DNA from: a bacterium
GTDB lineage: Bacteria > Zhuqueibacterota > QNDG01 > DSAB01
Direction of reading: 5' to 3'
DNA: 64,000 bases
NCBI GenBank assembly: GCA_016931965.1
Contig: JAFGDT010000079.1
Location: 62,001-126,000, forward strand
Part shown: positions 8,541-15,976 of the stretch, piece after piece
Layout: every line of letters begins with the position of its first letter
Position numbering within the stretch: position 1 is the first letter of the stretch
Translations under genes and position numbers: made by a program
Notes under the pieces: model-generated
Databases searched by the model: none
Told to the model about the DNA's origin: nothing
What the model saw: only the letters and a program-made list of their open reading frames with translations

Positions 8541-9835
8541 TGCGTGAAATATTGGTTGAACCGCTGGCCCGCGTGGAGGGAGAGGGTGGTATCACAATTC
8601 GAACAGAGGGGAAAAAGGTTAAAGAAGTGCGGTTCGATATATTGGAAGGGACCCGTCTCATTGAGGCGTTGGTCGTTGGGAAAACACCCGAGGAAGATGT
8701 CAGTATTACCTGTCGTATATGTGCGATCTGTACCCTTTCGCATCGATATGCCGCTCTGAGAGGACTTGAAAAAGCTTTAGGCATTCAGGTTCCACCAAAA
8801 GTTCAGTGGATGCGGTCTCTGATGCATCTGGGGGAATGCCTGGAAAGCCATTCTCTTCATGCCTATATTTTGGCACTACCCGATTTTTTTGGCTATCCAT
8901 CTGTTATTCCCATGCTTGATCAATATAATGAGGAAGTAACAGGTGCATTGACTTTAAAAAAATTTGCCAATCGGGTTATGGAAGTTACGAGCGGTCGCAT
9001 GATCCATGGTGAAAATCCGACAGTGGGTGGATTTGGTCGCTATCCTGATCGGGAAGTATTGCAACAATTGAAACAAGAGGCAAAAGAGCTGCTCCCTTTT
9101 GCAGAAAAAGGTGTAAAACTGTTTGCTGATTTGGATATCCCTTCCTTTTTTGAACAAGAAACGGTGTTTATGTGTTGTGAACCCGATGAGAAAGAATATG
9201 GTCTCGTTGGGGATTATATTCGCATATCGACCGGTGAAGTCGTTCCTGTGGAACAGTATCAGAAACTTACCAATGAACGGTTTGTCTCACATTCCGCAGC
9301 CAAGCATTGTCTGTATAAAAAACGGCCCTATACTGTAGGAGCCCTCGCTCGAATGAATAACTTGGGCGATCGCCTGAAAGGAAAAGCGGGTATGCTGTTC
9401 AAAAAATACTGGAATGAGAGATGGCTTAGAAATCCTGTGTTCAATAATCTTGCCCAAGCAATTGAGATTGTGTGGGGATTGGAACAGATTCCGATGGTCG
9501 TTGATCATATTATCAAAATAAAAGAGGACCCTGAAATCGTTAAACCCACACAAAGAAAGGGGGATGGGGTTGGTGCTGTGGAAGCTCCCAGGGGAACACT
9601 TTATCACCATTATCAGATAAAGGAGGGGCTTGTAGCCGATGCCAATTTTGTGATTCCGACGGGACAAAATTTAGAGGATTGTGAAAAATATATGAGGAAT
9701 GCGGTCGAAAAATTATTGACTGAAGCTGTGGATGATGATGCCATTCGTCTTCAATGTGAAATTATTGTCCGGGCCTATGATCCGTGTATAAGCTGTTCAA
9801 CCCATCTGGTGACTATTGAATGTGAAGACGAATGA
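8540..9835 (+). CDS. hydA: [NiFe] hydrogenase alpha (large) subunit, group 3b type
   Basis: A 431-residue catalytic subunit. Both nickel-binding motifs are intact: CRICAICTLSH near residues 55-65 and DPCISCSTH at the C-terminus. A short tail LVTIECEDE follows the conserved His and is the expected peptide removed by the maturation protease, whose gene overlaps the 3' end. The role is H2 oxidation or H+ reduction linked through the delta, beta and gamma subunits to NAD(P)(H); in archaeal relatives polysulfide reduction is also reported. The gene order beta-gamma-delta-alpha is that of the sulfhydrogenase operons. Confidence 0.95.
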   Translation: MREILVEPLARVEGEGGITIRTEGKKVKEVRFDILEGTRLIEALVVGKTPEEDVSITCRICAICTLSHRYAALRGLEKALGIQVPPKVQWMRSLMHLGECLESHSLHAYILALPDFFGYPSVIPMLDQYNEEVTGALTLKKFANRVMEVTSGRMIHGENPTVGGFGRYPDREVLQQLKQEAKELLPFAEKGVKLFADLDIPSFFEQETVFMCCEPDEKEYGLVGDYIRISTGEVVPVEQYQKLTNERFVSHSAAKHCLYKKRPYTVGALARMNNLGDRLKGKAGMLFKKYWNERWLRNPVFNNLAQAIEIVWGLEQIPMVVDHIIKIKEDPEIVKPTQRKGDGVGAVEAPRGTLYHHYQIKEGLVADANFVIPTGQNLEDCEKYMRNAVEKLLTEAVDDDAIRLQCEIIVRAYDPCISCSTHLVTIECEDE

Positions 9836-10331
9836 TGAGTGGATTCAATTGTTAGATGATTCTCTATGTTCAGAGTCAATGGTCGTCATAGGTCTGGGGA
9901 ATTCGGATCGTGCAGACGATGGTGTTGGACTTGTGTTGGTTTCGAAACTTCAGGCTTGCTTCCCGGATCGTATTTTTTTAGAAACGGAACACACGCTGGA
10001 AACACTTGTATTGGAGTTACTTGAGCGTGAAGATGTTCGAATGGTTCTGTTTATTGATGCTGCTCATTTTGGAGGCAAGCCAGGTGACATCAGGTTTTTT
10101 CATGCTGAAGATATAGAACGATTTATTCCAATGTTATCCACACACAAAGTTCCCATATCCCTACTCATGCACTTGATCCGTGATCGTGGCAAAAATCCTG
10201 TCCTACTGGGTATTGAACCGAAGTCAGTGGCATTGTTCGGATCAATGAGTCCTGAAATACAGAGTACGATGAATCGGTTGGAAATGGTGATAAAAGGCTG
10301 TTTATTAAAAGGTCGTTCAAAGAATGATTAA
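9816..10331 (+). CDS. Hydrogenase maturation protease
   Basis: A protein of about 170 residues in the HycI/HyaD/HoxW endopeptidase family. The metal-binding motifs are seen in VIGLGNSDRADDGVG and FIDAAHFGGKPGD. It removes the C-terminal peptide of a hydrogenase large subunit after nickel insertion. The first in-frame start is a TTG at 9816 that overlaps the alpha gene by 20 bases; a GTG at 9822 is an alternative, and there is no strong ribosome site. It is the last gene of the Rex operon. It is the only such protease in the window, so it may also process the membrane hydrogenase if that subunit is processed. Confidence 0.9.
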   Translation: MNVKTNDEWIQLLDDSLCSESMVVIGLGNSDRADDGVGLVLVSKLQACFPDRIFLETEHTLETLVLELLEREDVRMVLFIDAAHFGGKPGDIRFFHAEDIERFIPMLSTHKVPISLLMHLIRDRGKNPVLLGIEPKSVALFGSMSPEIQSTMNRLEMVIKGCLLKGRSKND

Positions 10332-10381
10332 GAAAATTGTTCCTGATTTCACAAAAAAAGGAAAAATTGTGCATTTTCTTC

Positions 10382-10410
10382 TTGACAAAGATTGCCTATT
10401 TTTTTATATT
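10382..10410 (+). promoter_or_regulatory. Promoter of the membrane hydrogenase operon
   Basis: TTGACA at 10382-10387 and TATATT at 10405-10410 are 17 bases apart, a near-consensus sigma-70 promoter. Transcription would begin near 10417 and read into the second hydrogenase cluster after a leader of over 200 bases. No Rex-like full site was found near it. Confidence 0.7.
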
Positions 10411-10642
10411 AATTCGACTTTTTTGACTTATTATAAGATATAATTCTAAGGGGAAAGTATCGTATCTATCCAATATTGTAAGTGGCTTATTTATGGGGAT
10501 CCTGTTCCTTTTTTCACAATTTTTTGCTATTCCTTACTGTTTGTCCTGTGGGGCTTGATATCCTCAACGCGCCGTTTTTTAAGTCGATATGTTACACGGC
10601 GTTAATATTATCATACATAATCATTAAGATGTATTTAACAAA
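10411..10642 (+). other. Long leader of the membrane hydrogenase operon, no gene seen
   Basis: The 311-base gap 10332-10642 holds the promoter above and this leader. No convincing coding frame is present; a 12-codon frame at 10589-10627 lacks a ribosome site. Imperfect inverted arms AACGCGCCGT (10566-10575) and ACGGCGTT (10596-10603) could form a bulged stem. A regulatory role is possible but unproven. Confidence 0.35.
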
Positions 10643-10654
10643 GTGAAGAAATCG

Positions 10655-11665
10655 ATGACTGTAGAAAGATATTTTATTGGAAAAGCACATTGGGGATCCA
10701 TACTCAGGAGGTGGATGGAAAAGTATATGATTCTGGCCCCGCAAAAGGAAAATGGTGGGCTTTTCATGCAACCTGTAATCCAAGACAATGTGGCTCATAT
10801 TGTTTACGACGAAGCACGGGCTGCACAGCCTTTAAAGACATTCCTCTTACCCCCACTTGATGAAGTTGTTGGCAAAAAAGTCCAGGCTGAAAAACCGTGG
10901 CTTTTTCTGGGTATTAAGGCATGTGGTTTGGCTGCCCTTCCTATTTTAGATCAGGCCTTTGGGGGTGATTTTACGGATCCGATCTATCAAAAACGCAGAG
11001 AAGAATCTTTTATAGTCAGTTCTGATTGTACACAACCCTGGGAGACCTGCTTTTGTACTTTGGTTGGCGGTCAACCTTATCCGGTAAAAGGTTTTGATCT
11101 GAATCTATCGAAGGTTTGGGACGGCTTTGTGATTGAAGTCGGAAGTCTTCGAGGGAAAACATTACTTGAAGGACATGATGAAGTCCTTAAAGAGGTTGTA
11201 CGGGAAGAGGCCACTGCTCTGGAAAAGATGAGAAATGAAACAACGAAAAAGGTGGAGGAGCAAAACCGAGATTTCAAATTCGAAAAAAGACATAGGGAAG
11301 TTGTCTCAGGAAATTGGGAATCGGAGGTTTGGGAAAGGCATTCGGAAACGTGTGTGGAGTGTGGTGCGTGTAATCATGCTTGTCCAACGTGTCATTGTTA
11401 TTTTTTAGATGATGTTACTCGAAAGACATTTGTCAAACTACGAGGCTGGGATTCCTGTATGTATTCCGGTTATGCTGTTACAGCAGGAGGAGGAACTCCC
11501 CGTCCTCGGTTGTATGAAAGGTTTCGAAACCGATATTTTTGTAAATTCAAATACTTGGACGATAATTACGGTATGTATGGATGTACGGGTTGTGGACGCT
11601 GTATTGAAGGTTGTCAAGGTAAGATTGATATGCGCCAGGCACTCAAGGATTTGGTAAAGAATTGA
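10655..11665 (+). CDS. Second HydB/AsrA-like iron-sulfur subunit, linked to membrane hydrogenase
   Basis: A protein of about 336 residues and a paralogue of the beta subunit at 5797. It keeps the FLGIKACGLAAL segment, the CTQPWETCFC three-Cys motif and two ferredoxin-like motifs, CVECGACNHACP with a following CHC, and CTGCGRCIEGCQ, in which the usual Pro after the last Cys is Gln. An in-frame GTG at 10643 is an alternative start; the ATG at 10655 has a weak GAAG before it. It is the first gene of the group 4 hydrogenase operon, not of a soluble hydrogenase. It therefore probably carries electrons between the gamma-like subunit and the ferredoxin or the membrane complex. Confidence 0.88.
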   Translation: MTVERYFIGKAHWGSILRRWMEKYMILAPQKENGGLFMQPVIQDNVAHIVYDEARAAQPLKTFLLPPLDEVVGKKVQAEKPWLFLGIKACGLAALPILDQAFGGDFTDPIYQKRREESFIVSSDCTQPWETCFCTLVGGQPYPVKGFDLNLSKVWDGFVIEVGSLRGKTLLEGHDEVLKEVVREEATALEKMRNETTKKVEEQNRDFKFEKRHREVVSGNWESEVWERHSETCVECGACNHACPTCHCYFLDDVTRKTFVKLRGWDSCMYSGYAVTAGGGTPRPRLYERFRNRYFCKFKYLDDNYGMYGCTGCGRCIEGCQGKIDMRQALKDLVKN

Positions 11666-11678
11666 GGATAAGTGATTC

Positions 11679-12497
11679 ATGGGTCCACAAAATAATCCTT
11701 ATCAATCACAGAAGGCTGTTATCCAAAAGATTATACCTGAAACCTCAGGAATTAAAACCTTTGTTGTTCAGCCGGAAAGTGGTTTTTCTTTCCATTGTGG
11801 TCAGTTTGCCGAGTTGTCCGTACCGGGAATAGGAGAAGCTCCCTTTGCCATGTCTTCTCCCTGTTTTAAATCCGAACAATTGGAATTTACAATACAGAAC
11901 GTGGGTTATATGACATCTCGCCTTCATGCCATGAAAGAGGGCGATATAGTGGGTATCAGGGGCCCCTATGGTAATGGTTTTCCATTAGATGATTTTTACG
12001 GAAAAGAGGTTCTTCTTCTCATCGGTGGTGTTGGTTTTCCACCGGCGAGGACACTGATCTACAGCTTATTGAATGAGAAAAATAAATTTAAACGGATCAT
12101 TTTATGTTACGGTGCCAGAACACCTGAGGATGTTGTTTATAAATATCAAGTAGAAGATTTTCGGAAGAAAATAGAATTGTACATGACTGTTGATAAAGCG
12201 GATAAAAATTGGAGAGAATCTGAAGGCGTTGTCACCGTTCTCTTGGATAAAGTGAAAGTGGATTTAAAAAATTCGGCAGCTGTTGTTATTGGTCCTCCCA
12301 TTATGATGAAATTTGGTACATTCAAACTTCTTGAAGTGGGTTATCAACCGAAAGACATTTATCTTTCCATGGAAAGAAAAATGTATTGTGGAATCGGTCA
12401 ATGCAGGCATTGTATGATTGATCACTATTTTATCTGCAAGGATGGACCGGTATTTACTTATGAACAGCTCAAGAATTTTCCAAATATTTGGGAATAG
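11679..12497 (+). CDS. Second HydG/AsrB-like FAD/[2Fe-2S] NAD(P) oxidoreductase subunit
   Basis: A 272-residue paralogue of the gamma subunit at 6819. It shows the FAD motif FAMSSPCF, the loop RGPYGNGFP, the nucleotide-binding GGVGFPPART and a C-terminal [2Fe-2S] site YCGIGQCRHC with a later Cys in YFICKDGP. It follows the beta-like gene by 13 bases and its end lies two bases before the start of the polyferredoxin gene. Family knowledge supports NAD(P)(H) chemistry. Its place in a membrane hydrogenase operon suggests that NAD(P)(H) is an electron partner of that complex, which is unusual for Mbh-type enzymes. Confidence 0.88.
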   Translation: MGPQNNPYQSQKAVIQKIIPETSGIKTFVVQPESGFSFHCGQFAELSVPGIGEAPFAMSSPCFKSEQLEFTIQNVGYMTSRLHAMKEGDIVGIRGPYGNGFPLDDFYGKEVLLLIGGVGFPPARTLIYSLLNEKNKFKRIILCYGARTPEDVVYKYQVEDFRKKIELYMTVDKADKNWRESEGVVTVLLDKVKVDLKNSAAVVIGPPIMMKFGTFKLLEVGYQPKDIYLSMERKMYCGIGQCRHCMIDHYFICKDGPVFTYEQLKNFPNIWE

Positions 12498-12499
12498 AT

Positions 12500-12988
12500 A
12501 TGGCTAAACGATTGTTCATCGATTTGGAATTATGTCGGCAATGTGATCAATGTGATGTTGCATGCAGTTATTTTTATCACCCCTTTAATAGCGGTGCGAT
12601 TTATTTGAGAGAGATCGGTGAGTTTGCCGCGACTTGTCGTCAGTGTGAAGAGGCACCCTGTGTGAGAGCATGTCCGACGGATGCATTGGAGAAGCAGGAA
12701 GATGGATTGGTGAAACGGTATAATCTGCGCTGTGTAGCTTGCAGAACTTGTTGCTACGCCTGTCCATTCGGAACCATTCTTCCGGAAGTGATTCCGTATA
12801 CCGTTTCACGATGCGATTTTTGCATTGGACGATTAAAGGGAGAAGAAAAACCAGTTTGTGTTGGGGGATGCAAAGAAGGTGCAATCAAATTCGGTAACTT
12901 TGAAGCCGATCCAAAGGAACACACCTTTTTGGTAGGTGATCATTTGGTTGTTCACGCCATTCCATGGAAAAAGGAAGAGTATATCTGA
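12500..12988 (+). CDS. Polyferredoxin subunit of CooF/HycB type
   Basis: A 162-residue four-cluster ferredoxin of the CooF/HycB/DmsB family. Cys motifs in order are CRQCDQCDVAC, CRQCEEAPCVRACP, CVACRTCCYACP, and CDFC with later Cys in PVCVGGC. It has no signal peptide or membrane segment and should be an electron-transfer subunit on the cytoplasmic side. The ATG at 12500 is preferred over an upstream TTG. Its stop is separated by one base from the start of the NuoH-like gene. In known enzymes CooF-like proteins wire a dehydrogenase to a group 4 hydrogenase; here it sits between the beta/gamma pair and the membrane arm. Confidence 0.9.
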   Translation: MAKRLFIDLELCRQCDQCDVACSYFYHPFNSGAIYLREIGEFAATCRQCEEAPCVRACPTDALEKQEDGLVKRYNLRCVACRTCCYACPFGTILPEVIPYTVSRCDFCIGRLKGEEKPVCVGGCKEGAIKFGNFEADPKEHTFLVGDHLVVHAIPWKKEEYI

Positions 12989-12989
12989 G

Positions 12990-13910
12990 ATGAACCCCAT
13001 TCTCGTATATATCATTTGTTTTCCATTTACAGCCATCGTCGGTATGCTGGTCAGCTGGATCGATCGAAAAGTAACCGCAAGGCTTCAGTGGAGGGTCGGT
13101 CCGCCTCTTTTTCAGCCTCTTTACGATTTTGTGAAATTGTTGGGGAAGGAAACCATCATTCCGAAGGGATCTTCAAAAATCACTTTTCTGCTTGCACCGC
13201 TTTTTGGATTGGTCGCCGCCACTTTTGTTTCCATGCTTGTCTGGACAGCCATCCTGTGGCCTGAAAAAAGTTTTGGCGGCGATCTGATTGTTGTTCTCTA
13301 CTTTTTGATGATTCCCTCACTTGCCGTGATCATAGGTGGTTTTGCTTCAAGGAATCCCATTGCTTCACTGGGAGCGAGTCGTGAAATGAAACTGATGCTG
13401 GCCGATGAACTTCCCTTTCTTTTGGCTGTGTTTGTTGCGGTTATCAAGGCGGGAGGAGCCATTCGTTTAGGGCAACTCATTGCTTATCAACAGACTCATG
13501 GGTGGGTATTTCTTTCCGCGTCAGGGATTTGTGCGATAATCGTCGCCATCATCACCATGCAGGCGAAATTGACGCTTGTTCCCTTTGATATTCCGGAAGC
13601 AGAAACTGAATTGATGAGCGGGGTGTTTGTTGAATATTCCGGTCCGCCACTCGCGATCTTTAAATTAACAAGAATGATGATGCTTTTTACTTTACCTATG
13701 GTAGTGGTTGTTGTTTTCTTAGGGGGCATGCATTTTCAGGGTATCTCTATTTTATGGTCCATTTTGAAATATGTCGTATTGCTTGTACTCATTATTCTTA
13801 TTCGAAATACAAATCCCCGTTTACGGATTGATCAAGCAGTTCGATTTTTATGGGGACCGGTAACTATTTTAGGTGTTGCCGCTGTGGTTCTTGCATTTTT
13901 AGAATGGTAA
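12990..13910 (+). CDS. Membrane-bound hydrogenase anchor subunit, NuoH/MbhM/EchB-like
   Basis: A 306-residue membrane protein with about eight hydrophobic segments. Conserved NuoH-family stretches are SWIDRKVTARLQWRVGPP near the N-terminus, GASREMKLMLADELP in the middle, and FDIPEAETELMSGVFVEYSG. The acidic residues in the last two are those of the quinone-site/proton path region in complex I, adapted in hydrogenases. It anchors the peripheral hydrogenase arm and passes conformational coupling to the antiporter modules. The ATG at 12990 is chosen because it gives the family N-terminus and follows the upstream stop by one base. Confidence 0.93.
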   Translation: MNPILVYIICFPFTAIVGMLVSWIDRKVTARLQWRVGPPLFQPLYDFVKLLGKETIIPKGSSKITFLLAPLFGLVAATFVSMLVWTAILWPEKSFGGDLIVVLYFLMIPSLAVIIGGFASRNPIASLGASREMKLMLADELPFLLAVFVAVIKAGGAIRLGQLIAYQQTHGWVFLSASGICAIIVAIITMQAKLTLVPFDIPEAETELMSGVFVEYSGPPLAIFKLTRMMMLFTLPMVVVVVFLGGMHFQGISILWSILKYVVLLVLIILIRNTNPRLRIDQAVRFLWGPVTILGVAAVVLAFLEW

Positions 13911-13914
13911 TGTT

Positions 13915-14340
13915 ATGGGAATAAAACTGAAAGCACTGACGAAATCTCCCTGGGTTTATCACCTTTCAACGGGAAGTTGCAACAATTGTGATATTGAAAT
14001 TTTGGATTGCCTAACACCACGATATGATCTTGAACGCTTTGGTATTGTTCTGGTTGGCAGTCCTCGTCATGCAGACGCTTTGCTGGTAACGGGAAATATG
14101 ACCATGAAATGTATTCCCCGGGCGAAAGAAGTTTATGAACAAATGCCGAAACCCGGCGTCGTCATTGCAATAGGCACTTGTGCATTGGGACATGGGGTGT
14201 TTGATGGAAGTTATGTGATGCCAAAAACTGTAGATGAGGTGATACCGGTGGATATTTATATTCCCGGTTGTCCGCCAAAACCGGAAGGGATTATTGCCGG
14301 AGTAGCGAAATTATTGGCTATGCTGAAGCAAAAAGCTTGA
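13915..14340 (+). CDS. Membrane-bound hydrogenase small subunit, NuoB/MbhJ/EchC-like
   Basis: A 141-residue small subunit. Ligands of one [4Fe-4S] cluster are visible in STGSCNNCD, IGTCALGHG and IPGCPPKPEG, the pattern of group 4 hydrogenases and NuoB. There is no C-terminal extension, so it carries only the proximal cluster. It pairs with the large subunit encoded at 14789. It follows the anchor gene by four bases. Confidence 0.94.
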   Translation: MGIKLKALTKSPWVYHLSTGSCNNCDIEILDCLTPRYDLERFGIVLVGSPRHADALLVTGNMTMKCIPRAKEVYEQMPKPGVVIAIGTCALGHGVFDGSYVMPKTVDEVIPVDIYIPGCPPKPEGIIAGVAKLLAMLKQKA

Positions 14341-14354
14341 GAAGTGAGAATGTA

Positions 14355-14792
14355 ATGACGTGGAAAGAAATCAATAAAAAGATACATGACCGTTTTGATA
14401 AGAAGATTGTCAAATGGTTTGAACATAACGAGCATCGGATTTATGTGGATATTGATCCGGCCGACCTTGTGGAATTTGGGCGATTCCTCTTCGAAGATCT
14501 CCAGGCCAGGTTTATCATTGCCTCGGGTGTGGATACTCCGAGAGATGGAATTGAGATTCTCTACCATTTTGATTTTTTTCAATTACCCTATGTATTTTCT
14601 GTACGTGTTTTTATCGAAAAACCTAAACTTGAAGTGGATTCGCTTGTACCGTATATTAAAGGTGCTGAGTGGATCGAGAGGGAAATCAGTGAACTATTAG
14701 GCATACAGTTCAACAATCACCCTGATATGAGACATTTAATTCTTCCAGATGATTGGCCAGAGGGAAAGTATCCTCTGAGGAGGGATCAATGA
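14355..14792 (+). CDS. Membrane-bound hydrogenase subunit, NuoC/MbhK/EchD-like
   Basis: A 145-residue protein of the NuoC (30-kDa subunit) family. The family signature is seen as GAEWIEREISELLGIQFNNH followed by LPDDWPEGKYPLRRD at the C-terminus. The N-terminus is charged and poorly conserved. The ATG at 14355 is preferred because it lies 14 bases after the previous stop; a longer frame would overlap the NuoB-like gene. Its stop overlaps the start of the large subunit (ATGA). Confidence 0.92.
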   Translation: MTWKEINKKIHDRFDKKIVKWFEHNEHRIYVDIDPADLVEFGRFLFEDLQARFIIASGVDTPRDGIEILYHFDFFQLPYVFSVRVFIEKPKLEVDSLVPYIKGAEWIEREISELLGIQFNNHPDMRHLILPDDWPEGKYPLRRDQ

Positions 14793-15976
14793 GTGAAATT
14801 ATTCCAATTGGTCCCTATCATCCGCTTCAGGAAGAGCCGGAATTTTTCCGCCTTCATGTCGAAGGTGAGCGTGTTATCAAAATGGATATCGAAATCGGTT
14901 ACAACCACAGGGGTATTGAGAAGTTGGCCGAATCGAAATCATGGGATCAGGTTGTTTTTCTCGTGGAGAGAATTTGTGGTATTTGCTCAACAAGTCATCC
15001 GGCGGCTTCTATCAATGCCATGGAAGATCTTGGTGGTATCGAGGCACCTGAGAGAGCCCAGTATATTCGGACGATCGTCTGTGAACTGGAACGAATTCAT
15101 TCACATCTTCTTTGGTTGGGTCTGGCAGGTCATTTCATCGGATACAATACAGTATGGATGTGGGTGTGGAAATATCGGGAAATCATCTGCGATATTTTGG
15201 ATAAGATGACAGGAAACCGGCAAAGCTATGCCATGTTTAAAGTAGGAGGTGTTCGAAGGGACATTTTAGATGAAGATATCCCCTGGTTTCTTAAGATGCT
15301 CGATAAGTTTAAACCGGCTCTGGATCTATTCAAAGGTGCAGTGATGGATGATCCTGTTATTCATGCACGAACAAAGGGTGTCGGTGTTCTGACAACAGAG
15401 CAGGCAAAAAAATACTGTGTTGTTGGACCCACAGCCAGACCTTCTGGTGTAGCAATTGATGTCAGAAAAGACGATCCTTATTTTGCTTACGAATGGTTGG
15501 ATTGGGATATGGTTGTCCTTCAGGAGGGAGATGTCTTTGCAAAGGTGGCTTGTCGGATTCTTGAGATGTACGAATCCATGAAAATTCTTGAACAGTGTTT
15601 TAAAAAGATGAAGCCTGGTATAGTTGATCTGCATGTCAAGGAACTGCCACCTGGAGAGGGAATCGGCCGCGCTGAGGCACCTCGCGGAGAAGTATATCAC
15701 TATGTGCGCAGCGATGGTTCCAATTTCCCTGTCCGTTACAAGGTACGCGCACCGAGCTATATGAATATATTTTCCAATGAGGTGGCTGTTTTGGGCGAGC
15801 AAGTCGCTGATGCAGCCCTGATATTGGCAGCCGTGGATCCGTGTTACTGCTGTACGGAACGGATCATCGCTATAGATCACGATACAAATGAGGAAAAGAA
15901 GCTCAGCAGCAGTGATCTTCTTCGACTTTCACATGAAAAAACCATACGGGTGAAAAAAGAATTGGGTATATCATGA
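14789..15976 (+). CDS. Membrane-bound [NiFe] hydrogenase large subunit, group 4 (MbhL/EchE-like)
   Basis: A 395-residue catalytic subunit related to NuoD. Both nickel-ligand motifs are intact: ERICGICSTSH near residues 59-69 and DPCYCCTER near 347-355. This marks a true hydrogenase and not the MBS/Mbx or complex I homologues, which lack one or more of these Cys. A tail of 40 residues follows DPCYCCTER, longer than the short peptide usually removed from processed large subunits. The start at 14789 has a strong GAGGAGGG ribosome site. The product should form H2 from reduced ferredoxin or run in reverse, coupled to ion transport by the membrane subunits. Confidence 0.95.
   Translation: MSEIIPIGPYHPLQEEPEFFRLHVEGERVIKMDIEIGYNHRGIEKLAESKSWDQVVFLVERICGICSTSHPAASINAMEDLGGIEAPERAQYIRTIVCELERIHSHLLWLGLAGHFIGYNTVWMWVWKYREIICDILDKMTGNRQSYAMFKVGGVRRDILDEDIPWFLKMLDKFKPALDLFKGAVMDDPVIHARTKGVGVLTTEQAKKYCVVGPTARPSGVAIDVRKDDPYFAYEWLDWDMVVLQEGDVFAKVACRILEMYESMKILEQCFKKMKPGIVDLHVKELPPGEGIGRAEAPRGEVYHYVRSDGSNFPVRYKVRAPSYMNIFSNEVAVLGEQVADAALILAAVDPCYCCTERIIAIDHDTNEEKKLSSSDLLRLSHEKTIRVKKELGIS

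Noticed and set aside
10513..10526. TTCACAA as a Rex site before the membrane hydrogenase operon
   Set aside because: Only one half-site is present; the matching left half is absent.
10589..10627. Twelve-codon leader peptide before the membrane hydrogenase operon
   Set aside because: There is no ribosome site and no regulatory codon pattern.
14789..15976. The group 4 complex as an MBS/Mbx-type sulfane reductase
   Set aside because: Both CxxC pairs needed for the NiFe site are present in the large subunit, so hydrogenase is the better call.
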